In this document: positions 8,611-17,292 of the stretch, in pieces | How positions within the stretch are numbered: the first letter of the stretch is position 1 | How the letters are laid out: each line of letters starts with the position of its first letter | The notes under the pieces: generated by a model | Databases searched by the model: none | The model's input: the letters and a program-made list of their open reading frames with translations, nothing else | Told to the model about the DNA's origin: nothing | Origin: Aliarcobacter sp. | Lineage (GTDB): Bacteria; Campylobacterota; Campylobacteria; Campylobacterales; Arcobacteraceae | Reading direction: 5' to 3' | Length of the DNA: 64,000 nt | Assembly: GCA_028689025.1 (NCBI GenBank) | Contig: JAQTXA010000010.1 | Location: 1-64,000, forward strand | Position numbers and translations under genes: made by a program

Positions 8611-10770
8611 ATGTCAAATAATAACTGCTATGAAATTGATGAAAATAATGAAAATGAAGAGATAATACTCACATCAGATGAATATAATCAAATTTTAAAT
8701 ATTCAACAACAAATTTTAGAAATGATTGCAGCACATAATCAAACATCTGAAATCTTAGCAAAACTTTGTTCTCTTGCTGAGTCTCTTCTTCCTAACTCTG
8801 TAGCTTCCATAATGATTAAAAATAAAGAGACTGGTTTAATGAGTGTAAAATCAGCTCCATCTATTCCACAAAATGGCCAAGACAGACTTGCAAATCTGAA
8901 ACCAGGTTCACATGGTGGCTCTTGTGGGAACGCTGTATTTAAAAATCGTCCTCAATTTGTTCAAAATACTTTTACCGATGAAAGATGGGAAAATCTTCGA
9001 CAAGTTGCCATAGATTTTAATATTTGTTCTTGTTGGTCAATGCCAGTAAGAGATAAAGTAAAACATTCGATTGGTTCTTTTGCCCTTTCGTCTTTTGAAC
9101 ATAGAGCTCCAAATCTTTTTCATGTAAAATTATTAAGAACAGCTGCTTCTATTGTTAGTATAATTTTAAAAGATGAAGAGATGGAAAAACGAAATAAACT
9201 CTTTTCAAATGCCATGAAAAACTCTGCAGATGGAATAGTTATAACTGATGAAAAGAATCAAATCATAGAAGTAAATAATGCTGTTACAAATATTTATGGT
9301 TACTCAAAGGATGAAATAATAGGGAAAAATCCTAAAATGTTTGCATCAAAAGAATATAGTAAAAATTTCTATAAAAAAATGTGGAATGATTTAAATCGAG
9401 ACTCTAAATGGAGTGGAGAAATTGTAAATAAGAAAAAAGACGGCTCATTGATAACTCAATGGATTAGTATTACTGCTTTACATGATGAAAATAATTTAGC
9501 ACACAACTATTTAGCAATGTTTACAGATTTAACTCCTTTAAAAGAAGCTCAAAATAAAATGGAATTTATGGCTTACCATGATTCATTAACAAATCTTTAT
9601 AATAAGAGTTATTTAGAAATCATATTAAATACGCAAAAAGATAAAACTTTAATTCTTTTAAACATAAATAACTTTAGTTATATAAATACAGCTTATGGCT
9701 TTGATATTGGTGATGAGATTTTAATAAATGTTTCTAGAACATTAGAAAAACATTTTGAAATAGATACTCTTTGTAAAATTAATTCTGATGAATTTGCACT
9801 TGTATTTAATGAAAGAATACCAATTAGTGAAAAGATTATTGAAATACAAAATTATTTTATGAAAAATCTTATAAACATAGAAAAAATTAAATTAAACATC
9901 ACTTTCTCATACGGTGCAGTTTCTGGAAAAAATAATCTTCTTAGAAAAGCAGCCTCAGCTTTAAAAGAAGCAAAAGAAAATGGTAAAAATAGATTTGAAA
10001 TTTTTGAACAAAATAGCAATGATGATTATTTAAAAAGAGAAGCCTTTATTAACTATACAAATCTAATAAGAAATGCCTTAGATAATAATCAAGTAGTTCC
10101 CTTTTTCCAAGGTATCTATAATAATGATAATAACTGCATTACAAAATATGAAGCTTTGGCTAGAATAGTATTAGAAGATAGAGTTGTTTCTCCTTACGAG
10201 TTTTTAGAACCTGCAAAATTATCTGGATTATTACCTGAAATTACAAAAGTAATGATTGATAAAACTATGAAAACAATGTCAAGTAATAATCATGAATTTT
10301 CAATAAATATAACTGAAGATGATTTGGCAGAAGAGTACTTAAATGAGTATTTAGATGAAAAAATTGCTTTATATAAAATAGAACCTAAAAGAGTAATTCT
10401 TGAAATTTTAGAAGGTGTAAGCTCAACAGGTAAAAAAAACCAAATTAAGCAACTAACTCTTTTGAAAAAAAGAGGATTTAAAATTGCTATTGATGACTTT
10501 GGAGCTGAATATTCAAACTTTGAGAGAATTTTGGATTTAGATATTGATTATATAAAAATCGATGCAAAATATATAAAAGATATTGATACAAATAAAAGAA
10601 GTTACGAAATAGTAAAAGCTATTAGTTTTTTTGCTAGAAATGTAAATATACCTTGTATTGCTGAATTTGTTCATAATGAAAGTGTTCAAAAATTTGTTAA
10701 AGATTTAGGGATTAATTATTCTCAAGGATACTATTTTTCTGAACCTAAAAAAGAACTGCTAAACAAATAA
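8611..10770 (+). CDS. GAF-PAS-GGDEF-EAL protein, likely c-di-GMP phosphodiesterase
   Basis: Soluble signalling protein of about 719 residues with a GAF domain, a PAS domain (about 200-320, with YGYSKDEIIGKNP), a GGDEF domain and an EAL domain. The GGDEF signature is degenerate (NSDEF), so synthesis of c-di-GMP is unlikely. The EAL domain keeps its catalytic set: KYEALAR, SINI, LEILEG, AIDDFGAEYSN, DYIKID and AEFV. Hydrolysis of c-di-GMP is the expected activity, with GAF and PAS as input sensors. I chose the ATG at 8611, preceded by GAGGGAAAG. An in-frame TTG exists at 8581 but has no ribosome-binding site. A FecR/OmpA pair follows. Confidence 0.85.
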   Translation: MSNNNCYEIDENNENEEIILTSDEYNQILNIQQQILEMIAAHNQTSEILAKLCSLAESLLPNSVASIMIKNKETGLMSVKSAPSIPQNGQDRLANLKPGSHGGSCGNAVFKNRPQFVQNTFTDERWENLRQVAIDFNICSCWSMPVRDKVKHSIGSFALSSFEHRAPNLFHVKLLRTAASIVSIILKDEEMEKRNKLFSNAMKNSADGIVITDEKNQIIEVNNAVTNIYGYSKDEIIGKNPKMFASKEYSKNFYKKMWNDLNRDSKWSGEIVNKKKDGSLITQWISITALHDENNLAHNYLAMFTDLTPLKEAQNKMEFMAYHDSLTNLYNKSYLEIILNTQKDKTLILLNINNFSYINTAYGFDIGDEILINVSRTLEKHFEIDTLCKINSDEFALVFNERIPISEKIIEIQNYFMKNLINIEKIKLNITFSYGAVSGKNNLLRKAASALKEAKENGKNRFEIFEQNSNDDYLKREAFINYTNLIRNALDNNQVVPFFQGIYNNDNNCITKYEALARIVLEDRVVSPYEFLEPAKLSGLLPEITKVMIDKTMKTMSSNNHEFSINITEDDLAEEYLNEYLDEKIALYKIEPKRVILEILEGVSSTGKKNQIKQLTLLKKRGFKIAIDDFGAEYSNFERILDLDIDYIKIDAKYIKDIDTNKRSYEIVKAISFFARNVNIPCIAEFVHNESVQKFVKDLGINYSQGYYFSEPKKELLNK

Positions 10771-10816
10771 TAATTTTTTACAACCACTTCTTTATACAAT
10801 TACATGCTAAATTTGA

Positions 10817-10822
10817 TATAAT
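10817..10822 (+). promoter_or_regulatory. Probable -10 element for the FecR/OmpA pair
   Basis: TATAAT in the context TTTGATATAATT, 28 bases before the GTG at 10850 and in the gap after the EAL gene. This suggests that the pair is transcribed on its own. Confidence 0.5.
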
Positions 10823-10849
10823 TAACAAAATTAATAATCGGAGGAAAAT

Positions 10850-11290
10850 GTGAAAAAATATTTCTCTTTTTTTATATTACTACTAAGTATACCTACTTTA
10901 CTATTATCAGCACAATCAGTTGCCTTAGTTAAATCTGTTAACGGCGAAATTAGTGTAATACATGAAGACAAAACAATTTCTAACTTAAAAAAAGGTGATA
11001 AACTTTTAGAAAAAGACACTATTAAAAGTGGAGCTAATAGTAGTGTTGGGCTTATTTTCAATGATAATACTTTAATTTCAATTGGTTCAAATTCTGCATT
11101 TTCTGTCGATGAATATCTATTTGAACCAGCTGAAAAAAATGTTAAATTTAAAAGTAATCTTTTAAAAGGAACAATGGCTTGTGTAACAGGTGTAATATCA
11201 AAAATAAATCCTGATGCAATGGAAATAAAAACAAAATCAGCATCGATTGGTATTAGAGGAACTTATTTTGTTGTGGAGGTTAAAGAATGA
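10850..11290 (+). CDS. FecR-domain periplasmic protein
   Basis: A 146-residue exported protein with an N-terminal signal sequence (about residues 1-20) and a FecR-like domain: KGDKLLEKDTIKSGANSSVG, then LIFNDNTLISIGSNS, and a closing SASIGIRGTYFVV. FecR-like domains outside iron sensing are common in surface and adhesin-type proteins. There is no sigma factor or TonB receptor nearby, so iron signalling is not supported. The start is a GTG preceded by GGAGGAAAAT. The ATG two bases earlier is out of frame and runs straight into a stop. It overlaps the OmpA-like gene by 4 bases. Confidence 0.8.
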   Translation: MKKYFSFFILLLSIPTLLLSAQSVALVKSVNGEISVIHEDKTISNLKKGDKLLEKDTIKSGANSSVGLIFNDNTLISIGSNSAFSVDEYLFEPAEKNVKFKSNLLKGTMACVTGVISKINPDAMEIKTKSASIGIRGTYFVVEVKE

Positions 11291-11883
11291 AATATTCACT
11301 ATCGTTATGCATCTTTGTTGTAACACTTATTTTTTCAGGTTGTGCTCCGAAAACACAAATAACATTATTACCTGAAGATGATGGGAAAGTTGGAGTTATC
11401 TCAATAGCAGATAACAAAAAAGAAACTCATACTATAGACAAAGCTTATACCTCATTAAATATATCTGAAAAAGGTGATATTGAGAAAAAAGCTGAAATAG
11501 AAAAAGATGTACTTTCAAAATATTCTGAAGTTTTAAACACTTTACCAAAAAAAGGTCAAAGTCATCTATTTTATTTTCCTAATGATAGTGCAGAGTTAAA
11601 TGAGGAACAAATTCTAGAATTAAGAAATTTTACTCTACTTATTAAAAATAATGACATAATTGAAATTATTTGTATTGGGCATAGTGATAGTTTAGGAGAC
11701 AAAGAATATAACAAAATTCTTTCATTAAAAAGAGCCCAAAGTGTTGCTAATGTGTTAACTAGAAATTCTGTAGATAAGTCAATTATTAAATTAGAATATT
11801 ATGGAGATGCAAATCCTTTAGTTAAAACAGAGGGAAACAAATCAAGTCCAAAAAATAGAAGAGTTGAAATTATTTTAAAATAA
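11287..11883 (+). CDS. OmpA-family outer-membrane lipoprotein
   Basis: A 198-residue lipoprotein with signal peptide and lipobox FSGC (about residue 19). The C-terminal half is an OmpA peptidoglycan-binding domain: FYFPNDSAELNEEQ, IICIGHSDSLGDKEYNKILS, RAQSVANVL and NRRVEIIL. It should anchor the outer membrane to peptidoglycan. The ATGA overlap with the FecR-domain gene indicates translational coupling and a shared task, possibly assembly of a cell-surface structure, though no partner beyond the pair is visible. A hairpin terminator follows directly. Confidence 0.87.
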   Translation: MKYSLSLCIFVVTLIFSGCAPKTQITLLPEDDGKVGVISIADNKKETHTIDKAYTSLNISEKGDIEKKAEIEKDVLSKYSEVLNTLPKKGQSHLFYFPNDSAELNEEQILELRNFTLLIKNNDIIEIICIGHSDSLGDKEYNKILSLKRAQSVANVLTRNSVDKSIIKLEYYGDANPLVKTEGNKSSPKNRRVEIILK

Positions 11884-11894
11884 ATTTCAATTTT

Positions 11895-11919
11895 GAAGAG
11901 ATATAAATAATATCTCTTC
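11895..11919. terminator. Hairpin terminator after the OmpA-like gene
   Basis: GAAGAGATAT (11895-11904), loop AAATA, ATATCTCTTC (11910-11919), then TTTGTCTTCT. It is a perfect 10-pair stem between converging genes and may serve both strands. Confidence 0.75.
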
Positions 11920-11927
11920 TTTGTCTT

Positions 11928-12779
11928 CTAAACTTTCTTAGAAAATATTGTAAGTAAAATTCCTGCAAATATAATTACAGTTGATAAAAGTAATGTAATT
12001 GTTAAACTCTCATTTAAAAATATAATACTAATCACTATAGAAATAATCGGTACAAATAACTGAATTATTCCAGCAGTAATCAACTGTATTTTAGGTAACA
12101 CTTCATACCACAACAAATATCCAATAGCAGAAGTTAAACTTCCAGAGATAAATGCTAAAAGAATTCCTTTCTCACTTGTAAAACTATTTTCAGGGGAAAA
12201 TAGAAGATAAAAAATCACTACAAAAATAAGTGCTTTTGCAAAATTATCTGTTGTGTTATATAAAGAGTCTGAAGATTTTTTCCCAAGAACCGTATAAACT
12301 GCCCAAGAAATCCCAGCAATAATCATTAAAAAAGCATGAAATAAAGAGAGTTCAAAACTCTCTTTTGGATATAGAAGATATATTAATCCAAACAAAGCCA
12401 ATAATATCCCAACGATTTTTTGAAAGTTTATTTTCTCTTTATGAAATAGTGAAAATATAACCATTACCAGTTGAACAACTGCGAAAAGTAAAAGTGTTCC
12501 TACACCTGCTTCAATATTCAAAAAAGAGTAAGAAAAACATATTGCATATAAAAAAAGCATCAAAGAACTAAGCCAATTTTTCTTAATTGAAAAATGTAAT
12601 TTTTTTCTTTTGTATAGATAAATTAGAATAAGTGTGATTGAGCCAAAAAGGATTCTATACATTGTAAAAGAAAAGGCATCAATAAAATTGTTTGATAAAG
12701 CCAATTTACAAAATATTGAATTAAGAGCTAAAAAAAGTAATGATAACAATAAAAAGAAGGCAAATTTTATAGTTATCAT
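11928..12779 (-). CDS. EamA-family drug/metabolite transporter
   Basis: A 283-residue inner-membrane protein with about ten predicted helices arranged as two EamA repeats. Characteristic stretches are LFLALNSIFCKLALS near the start, AGISWAVYTVLGKKSS at the start of the second repeat, and GYLLWYEVLPKIQ. Family members export metabolites or amino acids, but the substrate cannot be told from sequence. It ends 10 bases ahead of nothing else on this strand and follows the DUF2798-type gene by 10 bases, so the two may be co-transcribed. Confidence 0.85.
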   Translation of the reverse strand: MITIKFAFFLLLSLLFLALNSIFCKLALSNNFIDAFSFTMYRILFGSITLILIYLYKRKKLHFSIKKNWLSSLMLFLYAICFSYSFLNIEAGVGTLLLFAVVQLVMVIFSLFHKEKINFQKIVGILLALFGLIYLLYPKESFELSLFHAFLMIIAGISWAVYTVLGKKSSDSLYNTTDNFAKALIFVVIFYLLFSPENSFTSEKGILLAFISGSLTSAIGYLLWYEVLPKIQLITAGIIQLFVPIISIVISIIFLNESLTITLLLSTVIIFAGILLTIFSKKV

Positions 12780-12789
12780 TTTGGACTTT

Positions 12790-13017
12790 TTAGATTTTTA
12801 CTATTAATTTATGCACAATTTTATGAACAATTGGCGCAACAACTACAATTATTGGAAAAGCACAAACAAATGCTGTTCCCCAAGCTTTTAACCAACTAGA
12901 AATAAAATTCTCTACAAAACCTAAATTTATAAATGTAATTATAAAGCTCATTATAAAACTCATAAACAATGCCATAAAAAAAGCAAATACTATTCTTTCA
13001 TATTTTCTACTTATCAT
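12790..13017 (-). CDS. DUF2798-like small membrane protein
   Basis: A 75-residue protein with two membrane helices (about FAFFMALFMSFIMSFIITF and TAFVCAFPIIVVVAPIV). The order of a basic N-terminus, MSF repeats, a WLKAWG turn and VVAPIVHKIV matches the DUF2798 family, whose role is unknown. I place the start at the ATG 13015-13017 because AGAGGA lies 6 bases upstream of it. A longer frame from 13050 includes 11 extra residues without a ribosome-binding site. Confidence 0.7.
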   Translation of the reverse strand: MISRKYERIVFAFFMALFMSFIMSFIITFINLGFVENFISSWLKAWGTAFVCAFPIIVVVAPIVHKIVHKLIVKI

Positions 13018-13081
13018 TTTTCCTCTATTAATTAAAAAATCAACTCGCATTTTATCATAACACTTAAAAAAGCTACTGATT

Positions 13082-14533
13082 TTAAGAAGAACAAGATAGT
13101 TTTATATTTGCATGTTTCATAGGAGTTGGTTGAGCATATCTATCAAAATCTGGATGCTCAGAATAAGGATTTTGAGCGATTTTTAATAAATCATTTACCA
13201 AAGTATAGTCTCCCTCATGAGCTTTTTCAATAGCATCTTGAAGAATATAGTTTTTTAATATATATTTTGGATTTACTTTTTTCATAACTTCAAATCTTGT
13301 TTCAAAAGTTGTTTCTTGCTCGTCACACATTTTTTTATAAGATTCAAACCATATTTTAAGTGGCTCTTGAAAAACTGCAATATCAAGGATAGAACTTAAA
13401 TCTTCAAAAGATTTAAGATGAGTTAATCTATAAAAGAAAACATTGTAATCCATTTTTGCATTTTCTAAACTTCCAAGTAACTCTAAAATCAAATGAAGAT
13501 TTGAGTTCCCACTTTTTGAAGCATCTAAACCTAATCTTTTGTTCATTAAATCTAAATATACTTTTTCATGTTGTGGTAAAAATGTTTTCATATAAGATTC
13601 TAATTTACTCTCATCACAAATCAATTTTAAAGCACTTATTAGTGCAAATAGATTCCATCTAGCAACATAAGGTTGATTATTATAAGAGTATCTTCCCTCT
13701 TCATCTGTGTGATTACAAATAGCATTTTTTTCAAAATAATCCATAAAAGCATAAGGACCATAATCAATAGTAAGACCAGCAAGTGAGAAATTATCAGTAT
13801 TCATAACTCCATGTTGAAATCCATAAACTTGCCATTTTGCTAGAAGTTCAGCTGTTTTATCTGTCAAAGAATAAAACATTTTTTCGTATTTGTTTTCTTC
13901 ATTTTCTAAATGTGGATATGACTGTTTTATCACATAATCTGCAAGTTTAGAGATAGTCTCTTTATCTCTACTTCTTGCAAAAAACTCAAATGTTCCAACT
14001 CTTACCCAAGATGGTGACATTCTTAAAACTATAGCACATGACTCTTGTTCCCAATCTCTGTGAGTAAAAGAATCAGAATCAATAATAGCTAAAGCTCTAG
14101 TTGTAGGAATTCCAAGACCAAACATAGCTTCACTCATAATATATTCTCTAATTGATGAACGTAAAACCGCTCTTCCATCACCTTGTCGTGAATATCGAGT
14201 AAGTCCTGAACCTTTTGTTTGTAAATGCCAATTATTAACAGCACCCAAATTTATAGCTCGTCCATCGCCAAGCTGTGGAACAAAATAACCAAATTGATGC
14301 CCAGCATAAGCCATAGCAAAAGGAGTTGAACCCTCTAAAATCTTGCTTCCATTTATAAAATCTATAAAATCTTGAGTTTGACATTCTTCATAATCAAGAT
14401 TTATTAAGTCACAAGCAAGGGGATTAAAAGATACAAGTTTTGGATTTTTAAGTGGAGTAGGATTTACTTTGTGATAATACTTTTCATCAAACTCGAAATA
14501 ATCAACTTCAAGTTTTAATTCGTTTAATTTCAT
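13082..14533 (-). CDS. selO: SelO-family protein adenylyltransferase (YdiU/UPF0061)
   Basis: Pseudokinase-fold enzyme that transfers AMP from ATP to protein hydroxyls and is linked to redox stress. The 483-residue protein has the family hallmarks AYAGHQFGYFVPQLGDGRA, TKGSGLTRYSRQGDGRA with the conserved arginines, REYIMSEAMFGLGIPT, and the metal-binding segment GVMNTDNFSLAGLTIDYGPY. It ends in CSS, so the position that is selenocysteine in some homologues is ordinary cysteine here. An inverted repeat TTCTCTTTTG/CAAAAGAGAA (14539-14548 and 14584-14593) lies just upstream of the start and might be an operator. Confidence 0.92.
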   Translation of the reverse strand: MKLNELKLEVDYFEFDEKYYHKVNPTPLKNPKLVSFNPLACDLINLDYEECQTQDFIDFINGSKILEGSTPFAMAYAGHQFGYFVPQLGDGRAINLGAVNNWHLQTKGSGLTRYSRQGDGRAVLRSSIREYIMSEAMFGLGIPTTRALAIIDSDSFTHRDWEQESCAIVLRMSPSWVRVGTFEFFARSRDKETISKLADYVIKQSYPHLENEENKYEKMFYSLTDKTAELLAKWQVYGFQHGVMNTDNFSLAGLTIDYGPYAFMDYFEKNAICNHTDEEGRYSYNNQPYVARWNLFALISALKLICDESKLESYMKTFLPQHEKVYLDLMNKRLGLDASKSGNSNLHLILELLGSLENAKMDYNVFFYRLTHLKSFEDLSSILDIAVFQEPLKIWFESYKKMCDEQETTFETRFEVMKKVNPKYILKNYILQDAIEKAHEGDYTLVNDLLKIAQNPYSEHPDFDRYAQPTPMKHANIKLSCSS

Positions 14534-14739
14534 AATTTTTCTCTTTTGATAAATATTTGTTTATATATATGCAAGAAGCTTACCAAAAGAGAACATAAAA
14601 GAGGATAAAGATTATCTTGATTAATCAATAATGATAAATTACTGAAAAAGAGTGTCATATTTACCTTAATTCCAAAATTCCAACCCAAATCTAAGCGTGC
14701 ATACAATAAACTTCCACACTAGATAAAGGGAATAATTAT

Positions 14740-15825
14740 ATGGCTACAAATTTACAATCTATCAAACCAGATAGACCTGATATTATAACTTCGCAAATTG
14801 AAGGTATAAAATTTTATAGAAAAATGGATACTCAATCAGTTGTTGCTCAAATGATTGCAGGAAAATATGTTTTTGTTGAAGAATATTACAGTAATGGTTT
14901 ACAAGTTCTTGCTGAGCTGAAAAAAAATCTTTCAGAAAAATTCAAAGACAAAAGCTTTCAAGGACAAAGAGATTATCGAGCAGCTTTTAGAAAAGCTTCA
15001 CACAGATTACTAATCAAAGTAAAAGATAATAAACTTGATGTTAAAAAAGCTCCGAATATTGGTTGGCTAGAATCACTTTATCCAGATGTTTCAGAGTTTT
15101 ATATATCTTTTCCAGAAGTGCAAGGAATGAATAGTTCATGGCAATGGCATGAAAAAGGTCTTGAAATTAAAACTTTGAATTTAACGATTCATCCTTATTA
15201 TGGAACATATTTCCCAACAAGATTTGATCATTTAAAACTGTTTGATAAATGGTTAAAAAAATATGATGGACCTAAAGATAATGCCATTGATATTGGTGTA
15301 GGAAGTGGTATTTTAACATATCAATTAATTCAAAATGGTTTTGAAAATGTTTATGCAACTGATACAAATAAAAATGCGATTATTGGTGTTTATAAGGAGG
15401 GTAGAAGATTAGATTTTCAAAAGAAAATAACTCTAAATCATTGTGATTTATTTGGAGATTTTGATAGAAAAGTAGATGTAATTGTATTTAATCCTCCTTG
15501 GTTATTGGCAAAACATAATTTAGAAGAGGGAATTGATAAAGCTATGTATTATGAAGAAGACCTATTTCCAAGGTTTTTCGAAGAAGCAAAAAAATATCTA
15601 AAAGAAGATGGAAAATTAGTTTTAATATTCTCAAATCTTGCTCAAGAAGTTGATAATCAAAGCACTCATCCAATAATAGAAGAACTACAAAAAAATAATA
15701 GATTTAGAAAAGATTTACACTTAAGACGAGAAGTAAGAGCTTCATCAAGAAGAACTCAAAGAACAGATTCAAGAGAGACTGAAAAAGTTGAATTATGGGT
15801 TTTAGCTCACAAAAAAGTGAAATAA
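14740..15825 (+). CDS. Class I SAM-dependent methyltransferase (N-methyltransferase type)
   Basis: A 361-residue protein whose second half is a Rossmann methyltransferase: SAM-binding DIGVGSGILTYQLIQNG, acidic ATDTNKNA and the catalytic NPPW motif in VFNPPWLLA. NPPY/NPPW enzymes methylate amino groups of nucleic-acid bases or glutamine side chains. The N-terminal 170 residues are not a domain I recognise. A C-terminal run of arginines (HLRREVRASSRRTQR) could bind RNA, so an rRNA methylase is a reasonable guess. The ATG follows AAAGGGAATAATT. It converges with the phosphatase gene, leaving only about 10 bases. Confidence 0.75.
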   Translation: MATNLQSIKPDRPDIITSQIEGIKFYRKMDTQSVVAQMIAGKYVFVEEYYSNGLQVLAELKKNLSEKFKDKSFQGQRDYRAAFRKASHRLLIKVKDNKLDVKKAPNIGWLESLYPDVSEFYISFPEVQGMNSSWQWHEKGLEIKTLNLTIHPYYGTYFPTRFDHLKLFDKWLKKYDGPKDNAIDIGVGSGILTYQLIQNGFENVYATDTNKNAIIGVYKEGRRLDFQKKITLNHCDLFGDFDRKVDVIVFNPPWLLAKHNLEEGIDKAMYYEEDLFPRFFEEAKKYLKEDGKLVLIFSNLAQEVDNQSTHPIIEELQKNNRFRKDLHLRREVRASSRRTQRTDSRETEKVELWVLAHKKVK

Positions 15826-15835
15826 GTAAAGAAGC

Positions 15836-16291
15836 CTAAGCGCTCTTTACTTTTTCATCAATCAAATTTCTAACACAAATATCAATCATCTCAAAAACTT
15901 TATCAAAACCCTCAAAACCATCAAAAAAATATGGGTCAGGAACACACTCTCCATTAAAACCAAAATCACCAAGTTTTATAGGATTTTTACAACCTAAGTT
16001 TTTTAGATTTGAAATATTGCTATCATCAAGTCCAACTATTAAATCAAAGGTTTTAAAATCTGATTTTTTAACTTGTTGCGCTTTCTGATTTGAAATATCA
16101 ACACCATTTAATTTTCCAACTTTAATAGAGTTTTCACAAGGAGCTTCTCCAATATGCCAATGTCCAGTTCCTGCACTTTCAATCACTAAATTTAAATTTT
16201 TTTCTTTTATATACTGCTTTGCTATTCCCTCAGCAAGTGGCGAACGGCAAATATTTCCTAAACACACAAATAAAATTGACTTTACTTCCAT
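15836..16291 (-). CDS. Low-molecular-weight protein-tyrosine phosphatase
   Basis: A 151-residue cytosolic phosphatase of normal family length. The active-site loop VCLGNICRSP (C10, R16) sits at the N-terminus and the general-acid aspartate is in VPDPYFFDGFEGF. Bacterial members act on tyrosine kinases of capsule synthesis or on small phosphoesters, but no kinase or capsule gene is visible here, so the substrate is open. The start ATG overlaps the stop of the small zinc-binding gene by one base, which indicates co-translation. Confidence 0.9.
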   Translation of the reverse strand: MEVKSILFVCLGNICRSPLAEGIAKQYIKEKNLNLVIESAGTGHWHIGEAPCENSIKVGKLNGVDISNQKAQQVKKSDFKTFDLIVGLDDSNISNLKNLGCKNPIKLGDFGFNGECVPDPYFFDGFEGFDKVFEMIDICVRNLIDEKVKSA

Positions 16292-16485
16292 TAAAATTCA
16301 TTTCCTTCAATACTATTATAAGAATAAGTTTTTATCTCGCCATCTTCAACGATATAAGAGATTTCTATTGGTCTACAGCACACTTCACAATCATCAACAA
16401 CACTTTCATGGCCATAAATACCTGTGTCTAAAAGAATCGAAATTGCTTGTAAACAATATGGACATTGTATATGTATCTCTTCCAT
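16291..16485 (-). CDS. CPXCG-type cysteine-rich zinc-binding protein
   Basis: A 64-residue protein with CPYC and CEVCC pairs that should bind one zinc ion, followed by an acidic stretch. The layout I-x-CPYC-x(24)-C-x-x-C-C-RPIE matches the small CPXCG/CPXC family found in many Proteobacteria, function unknown. The gene precedes the phosphatase with a one-base overlap and has AAAGGAT about 7 bases ahead of its ATG. Confidence 0.75.
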   Translation of the reverse strand: MEEIHIQCPYCLQAISILLDTGIYGHESVVDDCEVCCRPIEISYIVEDGEIKTYSYNSIEGNEF

Positions 16486-16578
16486 TTTTTATCCTTTTTG
16501 TTAGTTTATCAAAACATTAATTAATCATTTAAAACTATAAAATATGTTACTATTTCAAAAATTTCAAAAGGATAAATC

Positions 16579-16740
16579 ATAGCAACTTGTAAAAATTGTA
16601 AAAATGAAATCGAACCAAAAAAAAGACAATGTCCCTACTGTGGAATTTTAAATCCAACAGTAACCCTAAAAGATGTATTTGTAGGCATTGCTTTTGTTTT
16701 ATTTGTTATGAGTATAGTAACTTATTTTGTAAATAACTAA
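16579..16740 (+). CDS. Zinc-ribbon membrane microprotein with apparent AUA start
   Basis: A 53-residue product: a zinc ribbon with CKNC and CPYCG pairs in the first 22 residues, then one membrane helix (about 34-50, VGIAFVLFVMSIVTYF). The frame has no ATG, GTG or TTG at its 5' end. A TAA stop lies at 16573-16575 and only ATC and ATA codons come before the GCA-ACT-TGT run. Starting at the ATA (16579) gives a product that would read M-A-T-C-K-N-C, and AAAAGGAT sits about 6 bases upstream. The frame ends one base before the rhomboid gene's stop. Unusual initiation or a single-base change of ATG to ATA are both possible. Confidence 0.6.
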   Translation: MATCKNCKNEIEPKKRQCPYCGILNPTVTLKDVFVGIAFVLFVMSIVTYFVNN

Positions 16741-17292
16741 TTATCTTTTTGTAATAATTGCGTACAAAAATCCAATTCCTAAACCAATAAAGTGAGAATA
16801 CCAAGCGATTGGTAAACCAATAATTAGTGGTGCAACTGAGATTAATAAAATCCAAGTTATTATTCCACCTCTTTGGGCTTTATCATAATAAGCAACAAAT
16901 CCAAGCAAGGCACAAATAGCTCCTGAAGCTCCAACTAAATTTACATTATGGTCTAAATAATATATATATGCAAATGATAAAATTGAAGTTAATAATCCAG
17001 TTATTAAATATAAAGCAACAAATTTTTTAGCACCAATAAATCTTTCAATCAAATTTCCAAACTGCCAAAGAACAAACATATTCATTCCAAGATGGGCAAT
17101 TCCACCATGGGCAAAAATAGTACTTAGTGGTTGCCACCAAAATCCATAGACTAAAAAATATAGATTTAATCCAAATAATAAACCACCATTAGTTATGTTA
17201 ATTTGAATAATATACATTAAAACTGTAATTGTTATTAGAACATTTGTGGCAGTGAAATCTTTTCTACTAAAGTTTTTTAACATTGTTTTCAT
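16741..17292 (-). CDS. Rhomboid-family intramembrane serine protease
   Basis: Cleaves membrane proteins within the lipid bilayer. The 183-residue protein has six predicted helices, the catalytic serine in GASGAICALLGF (S123), the partner histidine in YSHFIGLGIGF (H167) and the H-x-x-x-N helix GIAHLGMNMFVLW. It is a compact bacterial rhomboid with no extra cytosolic domain. The ATG overlaps the end of the upstream unknown gene by 26 bases, so the two are probably co-expressed. A second in-frame ATG lies three codons in. Confidence 0.88.
   Translation of the reverse strand: MKTMLKNFSRKDFTATNVLITITVLMYIIQINITNGGLLFGLNLYFLVYGFWWQPLSTIFAHGGIAHLGMNMFVLWQFGNLIERFIGAKKFVALYLITGLLTSILSFAYIYYLDHNVNLVGASGAICALLGFVAYYDKAQRGGIITWILLISVAPLIIGLPIAWYSHFIGLGIGFLYAIITKR

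Noticed and set aside
10831-11061. Antisense frame over the start of the FecR-domain gene
   Set aside because: It overlaps the signal peptide and ribosome-binding site of a well supported gene and has no start signals of its own.
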